The notes under the pieces were generated by a model. That model was not told where the DNA came from. It was given only the letters and a program-made list of their open reading frames with translations, and ran no database searches. The translations under genes were made by a program, and so were the position numbers. A stretch of 64,000 bases of DNA from Cobetia marina (lineage in GTDB: Bacteria > Pseudomonadota > Gammaproteobacteria > Pseudomonadales > Halomonadaceae): assembly GCF_001720485.1 (NCBI RefSeq), contig NZ_CP017114.1:2480001-2544000 (forward strand), written 5' to 3'. How positions within the stretch are numbered: position 1 is the first letter of the stretch; each line of letters starts with the position of its first letter. Below are positions 35,026 through 45,115 of the stretch, piece by piece.

Positions 35026-35042
35026 TTGGCAAGCCCCTTGCT
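35026..35042 (+). promoter_or_regulatory. Sigma-54-like promoter of the GcvT-like gene
   Basis: TTGGCAAGCCCCTTGCT matches the -24/-12 consensus YTGGCACG-N4-TTGCW with one mismatch and exact GG-N10-GC spacing. The leader to the start codon at 35276 would be about 220 bases, unusually long. Confidence 0.65.
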
Positions 35043-35275
35043 TAACCATGAGGAATGTTTCTTTCCTTTCAAGAATCGACACTCATGCGATCAGGCAAGG
35101 CAAGCAGCAGGCACAAGTCCTTGTGAAGCGCCTGAAGAGGCGCCTGAAGAGGCAACAGAACAACAACACCTCCTGCGGCGAATGCGCGTCTTGCGCGCCA
35201 TCTCCGCCAGCACCAGCAGGACTACGGCACCACCCACTTACGCTAGGCAGCACGACTCACAGGAGAAAGGGACGC

Positions 35276-36421
35276 ATGGCGAATTCATGGCGCATCTCGG
35301 CATTGGCCGAACAACACCGCAAGCTGGGCGCGGAGCTGGAAGACTGGAATGGCATGGGCACTGCCTGGAATTACGCCGTCTCGGACACGGCCGATGACCA
35401 CGAGACCATCCGCACCCGCGCCGGTCTGATGGATGTCTCGGGGCTCAAGAAGATCCACTGCAACGGCCCGCACGCTCAGGCCGTGCTGGATTACGTCACC
35501 ACGCGGGACATGTCCAAGCTGTATCCGGGCAAATCGGTGTACGCCAGCGTCTTGAATGAGGCCGGCAAGTTCGTCGACGACTGCATCGTCTATTGCCTGG
35601 CGCCGAACTCCTATCTCGTGGTGCACGGCACGGGCACCGCGAATGAAATGCTGGCCAAGAGTGCCCTGGGGCGTGCCGTCAGCCTGACCTTCGATGACGA
35701 CATGCATGACATGTCACTGCAGGGGCCGGTCGCGGTGGATTTCCTTGAGCGTCACGTGCCGGGCATCCGTGAGCTGCGTTACTTCCACCATCTGCAGACC
35801 CAGCTGTTCGGCTACCACGTGATGATCTCGCGCACCGGCTACACCGGCGAGCGGGGCTACGAGATCTTCTGCAAGGCCAAGGACGCTCCCTCTCTGTGGG
35901 AACAGATTCTCGAAGATGGCGCCGACATGGGCATCAAGCCGTGCAGCTTCGGCACCCTTGACTGGCTGCGGGTCGAGAGCCACCTGCTGTTCTACCCGGC
36001 GGACAATTCCGAAACCTACCCGTATCCCGACCAGCCGGTGGGCGACACCCTGTGGGAGCTGGGCCTGGACTTCACCGTCTCACCGGGCAAGACCGAATTC
36101 CGTGGCGCCAGCGAACACTTCGCGCTGCAGGGCAAGGAGCGCGTCAAGGTCTATGGCGTGCTGTTGGACTCGAAAGACGTCGCCCAGATCGGTGACAAGA
36201 TCTACGCCGACGGCAAGTGCGTCGGTGTCATCACCCAGGGCATGTACTCGCGCCTGAGCGATCGCTCCATGGCGCTGGCACGTCTCGAACCCGGCTATGC
36301 CGAGCATGGCACCCCGCTGACCCTCAAGACCGGCACTGACGGCGAGACCAGCCTCTCGGCCATCAGTCATTCCCTGCCCTTCGATGACCCGGAAAAGGCC
36401 AAGCGACTGGCGCGCGGCTGA
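35276..36421 (+). CDS. GcvT-like THF-dependent aminomethyltransferase
   Basis: A 381-residue protein of the GcvT/DmdA fold. Features are the early AGLMDVSGLKKIHCNGPHAQ, the central TGYTGERGYEIFCKA and the C-terminal barrel from about residue 290. Such proteins move a methyl or methylene group from an amine or sulfonium compound to THF. The lack of gcvP/gcvH nearby argues against the glycine cleavage system. The position opposite gmaS suggests a demethylation of a methylated nitrogen (or sulfur) compound; the substrate is not evident. AGGAGAAAGG precedes the chosen ATG, and a terminator follows. Confidence 0.82.
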   Translation: MANSWRISALAEQHRKLGAELEDWNGMGTAWNYAVSDTADDHETIRTRAGLMDVSGLKKIHCNGPHAQAVLDYVTTRDMSKLYPGKSVYASVLNEAGKFVDDCIVYCLAPNSYLVVHGTGTANEMLAKSALGRAVSLTFDDDMHDMSLQGPVAVDFLERHVPGIRELRYFHHLQTQLFGYHVMISRTGYTGERGYEIFCKAKDAPSLWEQILEDGADMGIKPCSFGTLDWLRVESHLLFYPADNSETYPYPDQPVGDTLWELGLDFTVSPGKTEFRGASEHFALQGKERVKVYGVLLDSKDVAQIGDKIYADGKCVGVITQGMYSRLSDRSMALARLEPGYAEHGTPLTLKTGTDGETSLSAISHSLPFDDPEKAKRLARG

Positions 36422-36735
36422 TCGCGCGCCACAACCTCGAGGCAATAGCCAAAGCCCCGAGGCAACAGCGCGAATCGCGCGATGCTGGATAGCGTGAAAC
36501 CTGAGAGGCCTCCTCGGCATGGCGTCGAGGAGGCCTCTTGCATCACTGCCATGGAGTCAGGCTGAGGCATGCTTGCCGCGAGGACTGGCCACCAACGTGG
36601 ATGAGGGGTGGCGGTAAACTTGATAATCTCACCCGATATCCGCACGCGGGTGACGCGCAATGACTCCCACAAGGACGCGTTTCTTGTCCCGCCTGCTCAT
36701 CCCTATCGCATCCCCCTCCGCCACAGGAGTTATCC
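36422..36735. other. Intergenic region before the XRE-cupin regulator
   Basis: About 310 bases holding the terminator of the GcvT-like gene (36504-36540) and the promoter region of the regulator. Just after the GcvT stop an imperfect direct repeat is seen (CCTCGAGGCAATAGC, then CCCCGAGGCAACAGC). Nothing else is evident. Confidence 0.4.
36504..36540 (+). terminator. Terminator of the GcvT-like gene
   Basis: Stem AGAGGCCTCCTCG / CGAGGAGGCCTCT with a 9-base loop, about 80 bases after the stop codon and with little T-run. Confidence 0.6.
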
Positions 36736-37461
36736 ATGCCGCGAGAATCCTCCCATTCCTCCGACACACCTCAACCGACAGCGCCGGACACGAAAGCGAC
36801 TGAGACGAAAACCGCGTCGCTGACCGCAGAACCTGCCGCGCAGTCCGAGGTGAAAGAGACCATCACCGCGGCAGCCGACGAGACGCGCCTGGGACTTGAG
36901 CAGCACATTGCGCGCGCGCTCAAGCAGCAGCGAGTCTCGCAGGGCTACAAGATTTCCGATGTCTCGCGTATCGCCGGTGTCAGTCAGGGCATGATCAGCA
37001 AGGTGGAGAACGCCCAGGTGTCCACCAGCCTCGATACCCTCAACAAGCTGTGCAATGCCTTGAGTCTGCCGATCTCGAAGCTGTTCAGCGATTACGATGT
37101 CAATGGGCGTGGTGCCCAGCACATCAAGGCCGGGCAAGGCATGCAGGTGGTACGCACCGGCACGGAAGTCGGCCATGCCTATCAACTGTTGAGCTACAAG
37201 CAGGGCCCCAAGAAGCGCTACGAACCCTTCCTGATCACCATGGATGATGCCAGCGAAGTCTTCCCCAACTTCTGCCATGCCGGACATGAATTCATCTACC
37301 TGCTGTCAGGACATCTCACCTATCGCCACGGTGACAAGTTCTATGAGATGGGCCCCGGCGACAGCCTGGCCTTCGATGCCGGCGTTCCGCATGGCCCCGA
37401 GAAGTTGAACGAGGTCCCGATTCAGCTGCTGTCGATCATTCACTACGACGACAACGAATAG
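36736..37461 (+). CDS. XRE-family regulator with C-terminal cupin domain
   Basis: A 241-residue regulator. After a disordered 50-residue N-terminal extension rich in Thr, Ala and Pro comes an XRE helix-turn-helix (ISDVSRIAGVSQGMISKVEN, about residues 73-92) and then a cupin ligand domain (HAGHEFIYLLSGHLTYRHGD to the end). Such regulators often sense amines or amino acids. It follows the GcvT-like gene and may govern the methylamine genes, or the beta-alanine genes further right; position alone does not decide. Confidence 0.87.
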   Translation: MPRESSHSSDTPQPTAPDTKATETKTASLTAEPAAQSEVKETITAAADETRLGLEQHIARALKQQRVSQGYKISDVSRIAGVSQGMISKVENAQVSTSLDTLNKLCNALSLPISKLFSDYDVNGRGAQHIKAGQGMQVVRTGTEVGHAYQLLSYKQGPKKRYEPFLITMDDASEVFPNFCHAGHEFIYLLSGHLTYRHGDKFYEMGPGDSLAFDAGVPHGPEKLNEVPIQLLSIIHYDDNE

Positions 37462-37536
37462 GTCATCCGCTTCACCGCGCCTGATGACCCCGACAGTCTC
37501 CCCGCCCCTGGATGGCCCACTTCCCCTGGTGCTGGT

Positions 37537-38523
37537 TCATGACCGGCCCTCCTGGGTAGATGGCGCTTTCCGTGTCGGTGTCACCTGGCGCAGGGCGTCC
37601 AGCTCGGTCAGATAACGCTCCAGCACCAGGTTGGGCGCGCGGCTCTTGCGCGTGATGGCGCTGTAATAGGTGACATAGGAGTTGGCCACCGGGCTGAGCG
37701 CCTGCATCTGGCCATCGCGCACCCAGCGCTCGGCATAGTGGGTGGGCAGATAGCCGAGATAACGCCCGGAGAGCACCAGAAAGGCGATGCCCTCGCGGTC
37801 GGTCGCCGAGGCGGATGCCCTGAGTGGCTCATGCAGCGCCTTGATCGTGGGCGTCTGCGCGTAGGCAGGCAGCACGGCATCATGCTGGCGTATTTCCTCC
37901 TGCCCCACCGGACGACCGCGCGCGCGAGTGTCGCCTTCCCGGGGCTCGCGAAACAGCACATGACCCCGCGCGCAGTAAAGGCAGGAGGTTTCCTCGTAGA
38001 GCGAGCGATACTCGAGTCCCGGCAGCGTCTTGAGCGTCGGGATCACGCCGGTATGCAATCGCCCATCCAGTACGGCGCGCTCGATCTCATTGGGCGGGAT
38101 CATGCGGATGTTGATCTTCACTTCCGGGCCGTGCTTCTTGAGCGCGCTCAGGGCGTGAGTGATGTGCATCTCCGGCATGGTGACCAGGTTGTCGGTGATG
38201 CCGATGTTCAGCTCGCCCTTGAGCCAGGCGTGCAGTCCGTTGATGCGCGTGCGAAAGCCTTCCGCCGCTGCCAGCATCTGCATCGCGGCTTCATGGACGT
38301 CTCTTCCCTCATTGGTGAGCGCGAAACCACTGCGACCCCGCTGGCAGAGCTTGAGGCCAAGCCGCGTCTCCAGGTCACTCATCGCCATGCTGATGGCGGA
38401 GCGACTGATGTTGAGCTCGATCTCGGCCGCCGAGAAGCCGCCGCATTCCACCACCTTGCGAAAGATGCGCAGCAAGCGCAGATCGGCATCGCCAAGCTGT
38501 CCTCTCATGCCGTCCTTGCGCAT
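37537..38523 (-). CDS. LysR-family regulator, divergent from the beta-alanine genes
   Basis: A 328-residue LTTR. Helix-turn-helix GFSAAEIELNISRSAISMAM lies at about residues 30-49 and the effector domain extends from about 95 to 310, with a longer than usual tail. The ATG at 38523 has AGGAGG well placed ahead of it; the first in-frame ATG (38550) does not. It diverges from the aminotransferase gene across 150 bases, which makes it the probable activator of aptA-mmsA. Confidence 0.88.
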   Translation of the reverse strand: MRKDGMRGQLGDADLRLLRIFRKVVECGGFSAAEIELNISRSAISMAMSDLETRLGLKLCQRGRSGFALTNEGRDVHEAAMQMLAAAEGFRTRINGLHAWLKGELNIGITDNLVTMPEMHITHALSALKKHGPEVKINIRMIPPNEIERAVLDGRLHTGVIPTLKTLPGLEYRSLYEETSCLYCARGHVLFREPREGDTRARGRPVGQEEIRQHDAVLPAYAQTPTIKALHEPLRASASATDREGIAFLVLSGRYLGYLPTHYAERWVRDGQMQALSPVANSYVTYYSAITRKSRAPNLVLERYLTELDALRQVTPTRKAPSTQEGRS

Positions 38524-38673
38524 GGTCTGCCCTCCTGAGTTCCACGACATGGAAAGTTAAGTAAATGCTTTCCTGAAGATAAAGACAACGGCATTTATCT
38601 TATCAAAAGGGCTTTCTAATCTAGCCAGACAGGAGCCGAGATCCAACAACAACAGCACTCTTCGGGAGACATC

Positions 38674-40023
38674 ATGACCGCCTTCGACACATCCCCTTCC
38701 GCCCAGGCAGGATTGAGCAAGGAACAACTTGACGCCTACTGGATGCCCTACACGGCCAATCGGCAGTTCAAGCAGGACCCACGCATCATCACCAAGGCGC
38801 AGGGTGCCTACTTCACGGATTCCCGGGGACGCCAGATATTCGATGGCCTGTCGGGTCTCTGGACCTGCGGTGCCGGCCATTGCCGCCCGGAGATCGCCGA
38901 AGCGGTCAGCGCACAGCTGCGCGAGCTGGATTACGCGCCATCCTTCCAGTACGGCCACCCCAAGGCCTTCGAGCTGGCACATCGCATCACGGGACTGATG
39001 CCCGAGGGGCTGGATCACGTCTTCTTCACCGGCTCAGGTTCCGAAAGCGCCGATACCTCACTGAAGATCGCGCGCGCCTACTGGCGCAAGAAAGGCAAGC
39101 CGACCAAGACCAAGCTGATCGGTCGCAGCAAGGGCTATCACGGCGTCAACTTCGGGGGCTTCAGCGTCGGCGGCATCGGCGCCAACCGCACGCTCTATGG
39201 CCAGGGGGTCGATGCCGACCATCTACCGCATACCCTGCTCAAGGAAAATGTCTTCACCCCCGGCATGCCCCAGACCGGTTCCGAGCGCGCCGATGAGCTG
39301 CTGGAGCTGATCGCGCTGCATGATGCCTCCAACATCGCGGCCGTCATCGTCGAGCCGATGGCAGGCTCCGCCGGCGTGCTGCCGCCGCCTGTGGGCTATC
39401 TCAAGCGACTGCGCGAGCTGTGTGACCAGCACGATATCCTGTTGATCTTCGATGAGGTCATCACCGGCTTCGGGCGCATGGGCGCCATGAGCGGCGCCGA
39501 GGAATTCGGTGTCACACCGGACATCCTCAATGTCGCCAAGCAGCTTACCAATGGCGCAGTGCCGATGGGTGCAGTGGTCGTCAAGGGCGATATCTACCAG
39601 ACCTTCATGGACAACGGCGGCGCCGATTACATGATGGAGATTCCCCACGGCTACACCTACTCCGGTCACCCGGTGGCGTGTGCCGCGGCACTGGCGGCCC
39701 TCGACGTGCTCGAGAATGACCAGCTCATCCCCCGTGTCCGTGAACTGAGCCCGGTCTTCGAGAAGAAGCTGCACGAGCTCAAGGGCACTCGCTACATCAG
39801 TGACATCCGCAACTACGGCCTGGCCGGTGCTCTGCAGGTCGAGGCCTATCCCGGCGAGCCGGCGCGGCGTCCCTACGAGATCGCCATGCATTGCTGGAAG
39901 GCCGGCTTCTATGTGCGTTACGGCGGCGACACCATCCAGCTGGGCCTGCCGTTCATCACCGAGCACGATGAACTGGACCGTCTGATCAATGCCCTGGGCG
40001 ATGCCTTCGCCGCACAGGACTGA
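38674..40023 (+). CDS. Beta-alanine (omega-amino acid):pyruvate aminotransferase
   Basis: A 449-residue class III PLP aminotransferase of the length of AptA/BauA. The PLP lysine is K289 in ILNVAKQLTNGAVPMG; D260 in LLIFDEVITGFGRMG contacts the pyridine nitrogen; GSGSESADTSLKIARAYW binds phosphate. It transfers the amino group of beta-alanine to pyruvate, giving malonate semialdehyde. The N-terminus DAYWMPYTANRQFK is characteristic of the beta-alanine type. It is followed by the matching semialdehyde dehydrogenase. Confidence 0.9.
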   Translation: MTAFDTSPSAQAGLSKEQLDAYWMPYTANRQFKQDPRIITKAQGAYFTDSRGRQIFDGLSGLWTCGAGHCRPEIAEAVSAQLRELDYAPSFQYGHPKAFELAHRITGLMPEGLDHVFFTGSGSESADTSLKIARAYWRKKGKPTKTKLIGRSKGYHGVNFGGFSVGGIGANRTLYGQGVDADHLPHTLLKENVFTPGMPQTGSERADELLELIALHDASNIAAVIVEPMAGSAGVLPPPVGYLKRLRELCDQHDILLIFDEVITGFGRMGAMSGAEEFGVTPDILNVAKQLTNGAVPMGAVVVKGDIYQTFMDNGGADYMMEIPHGYTYSGHPVACAAALAALDVLENDQLIPRVRELSPVFEKKLHELKGTRYISDIRNYGLAGALQVEAYPGEPARRPYEIAMHCWKAGFYVRYGGDTIQLGLPFITEHDELDRLINALGDAFAAQD

Positions 40024-40039
40024 TGATCGACGCTTAAGA

Positions 40040-40073
40040 CTGACAATCACGTTCAGGGCTGACAATCACGTTC
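40040..40073 (+). repeat. 15-bp direct repeat after the aminotransferase gene
   Basis: CTGACAATCACGTTC occurs at 40040-40054 and again at 40059-40073, close after the stop codon. It resembles in kind the 3'-end repeats of purU and of the following mmsA-type gene. Confidence 0.7.
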
Positions 40074-40142
40074 GGACTGGCGATCGACGCCAGCCCCATC
40101 ACTGCCCTTTTTCTTGCAAGTCATTTCATGGAGCCCACAACA

Positions 40143-41617
<1,475 letters not shown>

Positions 41618-41633
<16 letters not shown>

Positions 41634-41680
41634 TCGATCGCCTTCCCGGCCTGATCGATCGCCTTCCCGGCCTGATCCCT
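41618..41680 (+). repeat. Three 21-bp tandem repeats across the mmsA stop codon
   Basis: Units at 41618-41638, 41639-41659 and 41660-41680 with consensus CGCCTTCCCGGCCTGATCGA plus one base. Because 21 is a multiple of three, the stop TGA recurs in frame in each unit, so the coding end has been copied twice. Confidence 0.85.
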
Positions 41681-41711
41681 CACGATCACGGATCATTGCC
41701 TGGTGACAACT

Positions 41712-41738
41712 GCGCCGGACAGCCCTGCTGTCCGGCGC
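41712..41738 (+). terminator. Terminator of the beta-alanine operon
   Basis: Stem GCGCCGGACAGC / GCTGTCCGGCGC with a 3-base loop and a short T-run. Confidence 0.7.
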
Positions 41739-41880
41739 TTTGGTGTGCGCATCACGCGAGATCATGCCGGCAGTCAGCCGCCGCCCCTTGCAGTGGCCAG
41801 AAACGACTCCACATAGTCAGGACATCTCATCACGAGAATCCCTGCCACAACTGCGGTCAACACCGTCACAAGGAGCCAGG

Positions 41881-42192
41881 ATGATCTGGGTAATCGCCAC
41901 CATTACCGCCAAGGAAGGTCACGTTCAGGATGTCTTCAATGAACTATGCGCCGTCGCGCCCACCGTGCGCGAGGAAGATGGCTGCCACGCCTACCACCCG
42001 TGCCTGGACTCCGAGCGCGCCGCCGACAAGGACAACGACCCACGCCCCGACACCATCACCGTGGTAGAAGCCTGGGAATCCCACGATGCGCTGCAGGCCC
42101 ACCGTGAGACCGAACATATGCAGCGCTTCCGCGACAACGCCGGTGACTGGATCGCCGATGGCGATATCCGCATCCTGAGCCCGGCGGGCTGA
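41881..42192 (+). CDS. ABM-domain small monooxygenase-like protein
   Basis: A 103-residue member of the antibiotic biosynthesis monooxygenase fold: MIWVIATITAKEGHVQDVF, REEDGCHAYHPC and VVEAWESHDALQAHRETEHM. Similar in size and fold to the protein at 13817-14107 but clearly diverged. AGGAG lies just before the ATG. It stands alone between two terminators, so it is probably a single-gene unit. The substrate is unknown. Confidence 0.8.
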   Translation: MIWVIATITAKEGHVQDVFNELCAVAPTVREEDGCHAYHPCLDSERAADKDNDPRPDTITVVEAWESHDALQAHRETEHMQRFRDNAGDWIADGDIRILSPAG

Positions 42193-42235
42193 AGACGCCC
42201 CTCAGTGACGTGCTCTGCACTGAGAACATCATCTT

Positions 42236-42264
42236 GCCGCTCCCGTTCAGGGGGCGGTTTTTTT
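42236..42264 (+). terminator. Rho-independent terminator of the ABM gene
   Basis: G+C-rich hairpin (CCGCTCCC / GGGGGCGG with one mismatch) with a 5-base loop and seven T. Confidence 0.75.
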
Positions 42265-43155
42265 GACTCATCGGCCAGCAAGGTGGCGTACAACCGTCGA
42301 GACAGCCTTCCCTTTTTTTCTTGTTTTCCTCTCGCCCTCTCCTCTCACTCTTCTCGCCCTCTCTTCGTACTCCTCTCGCGCCCTCCTCGTCATCACAGTA
42401 TTCATGAGAACTGGCCGAACGCTGAGCAATAATAGACAAACAACCTTTAAAACAATCACTTGCGTGAAATCATTGAATATCCATCAATATGAAACCCCAC
42501 GATGAGGCAGAGAAAATCCCTCAAAGATCCGAGAGGCATCACGAGAAAAAGAAGGGGAATTCACACAGTTCAATGACATTAAATGACAGACTTTGACGCC
42601 CTGAAACACCAAGAATTACACTTGATTTATATTGAATGAAGATTCAATAAAACGCCAGATACCTCTGGGCATGACGCCATCTTTATGGACCTGGAGTTCA
42701 GGCAATACCTGAGAGCGATCTGCTGGAATCTGTCAAGGGTGGACATGTCGCAAACCAGACACTAAGGTATGCAGCCTTCATTAACTCAATCTTAACGCTC
42801 ACCGAAAGCACCAAGACTCGCGACCCACTGGATCACCAGTATTTTCGAAAGACTGTCGAAACCTCGACATTATCGATAAGAGAGGGAATCCATGACGCAG
42901 CATTACGCTGATGAGGGCAAGTGCATGCCACGACGCCCGCCACCCCGCACTTTCTTCCCTGGAAAGTGATGACACCTCGTAGCTCGCAAGTGTGACAGGG
43001 TCTGCCTGTTCACCAGACGAAGACGCCTTGGACACGACAACCATCTCAAGGCAAGACGGCTCAGAACCTTCCTTTCATGACTCTCATCACCGCACTCCTG
43101 AACAGCTCGCTGCTCAGGTCAACAGGTGTTCTGTCATCCATTGGAGGCTCCGTAC
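42265..43155. other. 890-base gene-free stretch upstream of the symporter
   Basis: The first 100 bases after the terminator are almost pure pyrimidine on the plus strand (42305-42390, many CTCTC/CCTC units). They are followed by an AT-rich region (about 42420-42680) and then ordinary sequence. No gene could be supported. It is long for a promoter region and may hold a leader RNA or the residue of a lost gene. Confidence 0.4.
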
Positions 43156-44799
43156 TTGAACAACGACTCTCTCTATCAATTCTCGACCATTACCGTTCTT
43201 CTCCTGCTGATCGCCTTCTATGGCGGTACCTACCTGATCACTCTCACCATTCGCAAGAAAAAGGAAGATGCTGACGAGTTCATGGTGTCCAACCACCGTG
43301 TCGGCTTCGGCATGGGCGCCGCCAGCATGACCGCCACCTGGATCTGGGCCGCCTCCTTCTATGCCGCTGCCACCTCCGGCTATACCTATGGCGTGTCAGG
43401 CCCGATCCACTATGGATTCTGGGGCGCGCTGATGATCCTGTTCATCTATCCCTTCGGCCGCCGCTTCCGCAAGCTGGCCCCCAACGCCCATACGCTGGGC
43501 GAGCTGATCCATGCACGCCACGGTTCGAGCAGCCAGCTGATTCTGGCCTTCTCCAACGTGCTGGGCAGCATCATCAGCCTGATGGTCAACTTCACGGCCG
43601 CCGGTGCGCTTGTCTCGGTGCTGTCGCCGCTGTCCTTCCAGACAGGCGTCATCCTGGCGGGGGTCGGAGTGCTCTGCTATACGCTCTGGTCGGGCTTCCG
43701 CGCCTCGGTATTGACGGATTTCGCCCAGCTGGTGGCACTGATGGCCATCGCCATCGTCATCATTCCGGCCGTGTTCTTTGCCATGGGTGGCCCTTCGGAG
43801 CTGGTGGAAGGGCTCAAGCATGTCACGCCGCAACAGGCCGACTTCTTCTCGACTGATGCCATCCTCAATCAGGGGGCGCCCTTCTTCGTGGCCGTGCTGG
43901 CGTATGCCATCGGCAATCAGACGATTTCCCAGCGCCTGTTCGCGGTCAATGAAGATCACATCAAGCCGACCTTCATCACGGCTACCGTCGGCTACGGTGC
44001 CATCGTGATCGGTCTGGGGATGATCGGTCTGATGGCGCTGACCCTCGGGGTCGAGCCGCTCAATGGCGACATGAACAACCTGATTCCGCAGATGGTGTCG
44101 GAGTACCTGCCGCCCTTCTTCATCGCCCTGTTCTTCATCCTGGTGATCGGCTCGCTGTCCTCCACCGCTGACTCCGATCTCTCGGCACTCTCGGCGATCA
44201 TGATGGCAGACGTCTACGGCAAGAACATCGCCCGTGGCAAGGCCGACCCTCGCCGCATGTTGCTGGTCGGTCGTCTGACGATGATCATCGCCACCGTGCT
44301 GGGGATCGTCTTCGCCAGCTTCTCCCTGGATATTCTGGTGATGCTGGTCTTCGTCGGCGCACTCTGGGGCGCCATCGTCTTCCCGGTGATCGCCAGCTGC
44401 TTCTGGGATCGCATCACCAATCTGGCCTTCACCAGTTCCGTCCTGGTCGCCATGGTGGTGTTCTGCATGGCACGCTTCGAGTGGGTGCCGCTGGAGGGTA
44501 TCAGTGGGCTGATCTTCGAGCTGCTCGCCAGCATCGGCGGCGGCGTCATCATCGGCCTGATGGTCTTCGGCTTCCTCGGTCGCATCGCCGGACTGGTCGC
44601 CGGCGTGCTGGCCATGCTGGCCATGGTCATCTTCGCGACCGGCGAACTGCGTGACTACACCGTGCTGCTGGCCTCGCTCACGGCCTACGGCACCAGCACC
44701 CTGGTCTGCGTGATCATGAGTCTCGCCAGCCGCCAGCCGCGCTTTGACTTCACCACCATCACCGACAAGGTCGGCCATTACGACGAGTCCCTGACCTGA
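43156..44799 (+). CDS. Sodium:solute symporter (SSS family)
   Basis: A 547-residue inner-membrane transporter with about 13-15 hydrophobic segments. It begins at a TTG at 43156, eight bases after TTGGAGG; the GTG at 43126 precedes that site. Typical SSS parts are ADEFMVSNHRVGFGMGAASM, AIGNQTISQRLFAVNEDHIK and FILVIGSLSSTADSDLSALS, the last near the second sodium site. The substrate is not evident (urea- and organic-acid-type members look alike). It is followed by a 42-residue small subunit, and its 3' end is duplicated at 48183. Confidence 0.88.
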   Translation: MNNDSLYQFSTITVLLLLIAFYGGTYLITLTIRKKKEDADEFMVSNHRVGFGMGAASMTATWIWAASFYAAATSGYTYGVSGPIHYGFWGALMILFIYPFGRRFRKLAPNAHTLGELIHARHGSSSQLILAFSNVLGSIISLMVNFTAAGALVSVLSPLSFQTGVILAGVGVLCYTLWSGFRASVLTDFAQLVALMAIAIVIIPAVFFAMGGPSELVEGLKHVTPQQADFFSTDAILNQGAPFFVAVLAYAIGNQTISQRLFAVNEDHIKPTFITATVGYGAIVIGLGMIGLMALTLGVEPLNGDMNNLIPQMVSEYLPPFFIALFFILVIGSLSSTADSDLSALSAIMMADVYGKNIARGKADPRRMLLVGRLTMIIATVLGIVFASFSLDILVMLVFVGALWGAIVFPVIASCFWDRITNLAFTSSVLVAMVVFCMARFEWVPLEGISGLIFELLASIGGGVIIGLMVFGFLGRIAGLVAGVLAMLAMVIFATGELRDYTVLLASLTAYGTSTLVCVIMSLASRQPRFDFTTITDKVGHYDESLT

Positions 44800-44882
44800 T
44801 CGGGATGCTTGCCACAAGCGCCCCGGCGGCCCTTGGCGTCGCCGGGGACTTTCCTACTGCACATTTCAGGAGACACACGCCC

Positions 44883-45011
44883 ATGACATTCCTGTTTGCC
44901 ACCTATGTCCTCATCTGGCCATTGCTGACCCTTGGCGTACTCGCCGTGATCTGCGGCGCCGTGGTGCGTGACAGTCGTCGCGCTCGCAAGGAGCACCGCG
45001 AGCTGGTCTGA
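44883..45011 (+). CDS. Putative transporter small subunit, single-helix membrane peptide
   Basis: A 42-residue protein with one hydrophobic segment (about residues 4-28, FLFATYVLIWPLLTLGVLAV) and a strongly basic end (RDSRRARKEHREL). AGGAGA lies nine bases ahead of the ATG. Such peptides are encoded directly after certain SSS-type transporters and are annotated as small subunits; their role is unknown. A truncated second copy lacking the start and half of the helix lies at 48305-48377. Confidence 0.7.
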   Translation: MTFLFATYVLIWPLLTLGVLAVICGAVVRDSRRARKEHRELV

Positions 45012-45025
45012 TCGGTCCGCGCGCA

Positions 45026-45074
45026 GAAGACGAAACGCCCGCCTCGAGACTCTCGGGGTGGGCGTTTCGTCTTC
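45026..45074. terminator. Terminator of the symporter operon
   Basis: Long stem with arms beginning GAAGACGAAACGCCCGCC and ending GGGCGTTTCGTCTTC (one G-U/mismatch position). It lies between convergent genes and could act on both strands. Confidence 0.7.
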
Positions 45075-45115
45075 AGGCAGGGCACTCCAGCTCGCTGCCC
45101 TCTGGTCGGAGTCAC

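Larger units (their letters stand above)
34590..35275. other. Divergent control region between gmaS and the GcvT-like gene
   Basis: About 690 bases without a credible gene. It contains two opposite sigma-54-like promoters (34746-34761 leftwards, 35026-35042 rightwards) about 265 bases apart, so one set of activator sites could serve both operons. An AT-rich patch lies at 34690-34860. The direct repeat GCGCCTGAAGAGG occurs twice near 35128-35152. Confidence 0.55.

Noticed and set aside
43396..44817. 473-codon minus-strand frame opposite the symporter
   Set aside because: It is rich in His, Asp and Gln, the usual look of an antisense frame to a membrane protein gene of high G+C, and has no start context.
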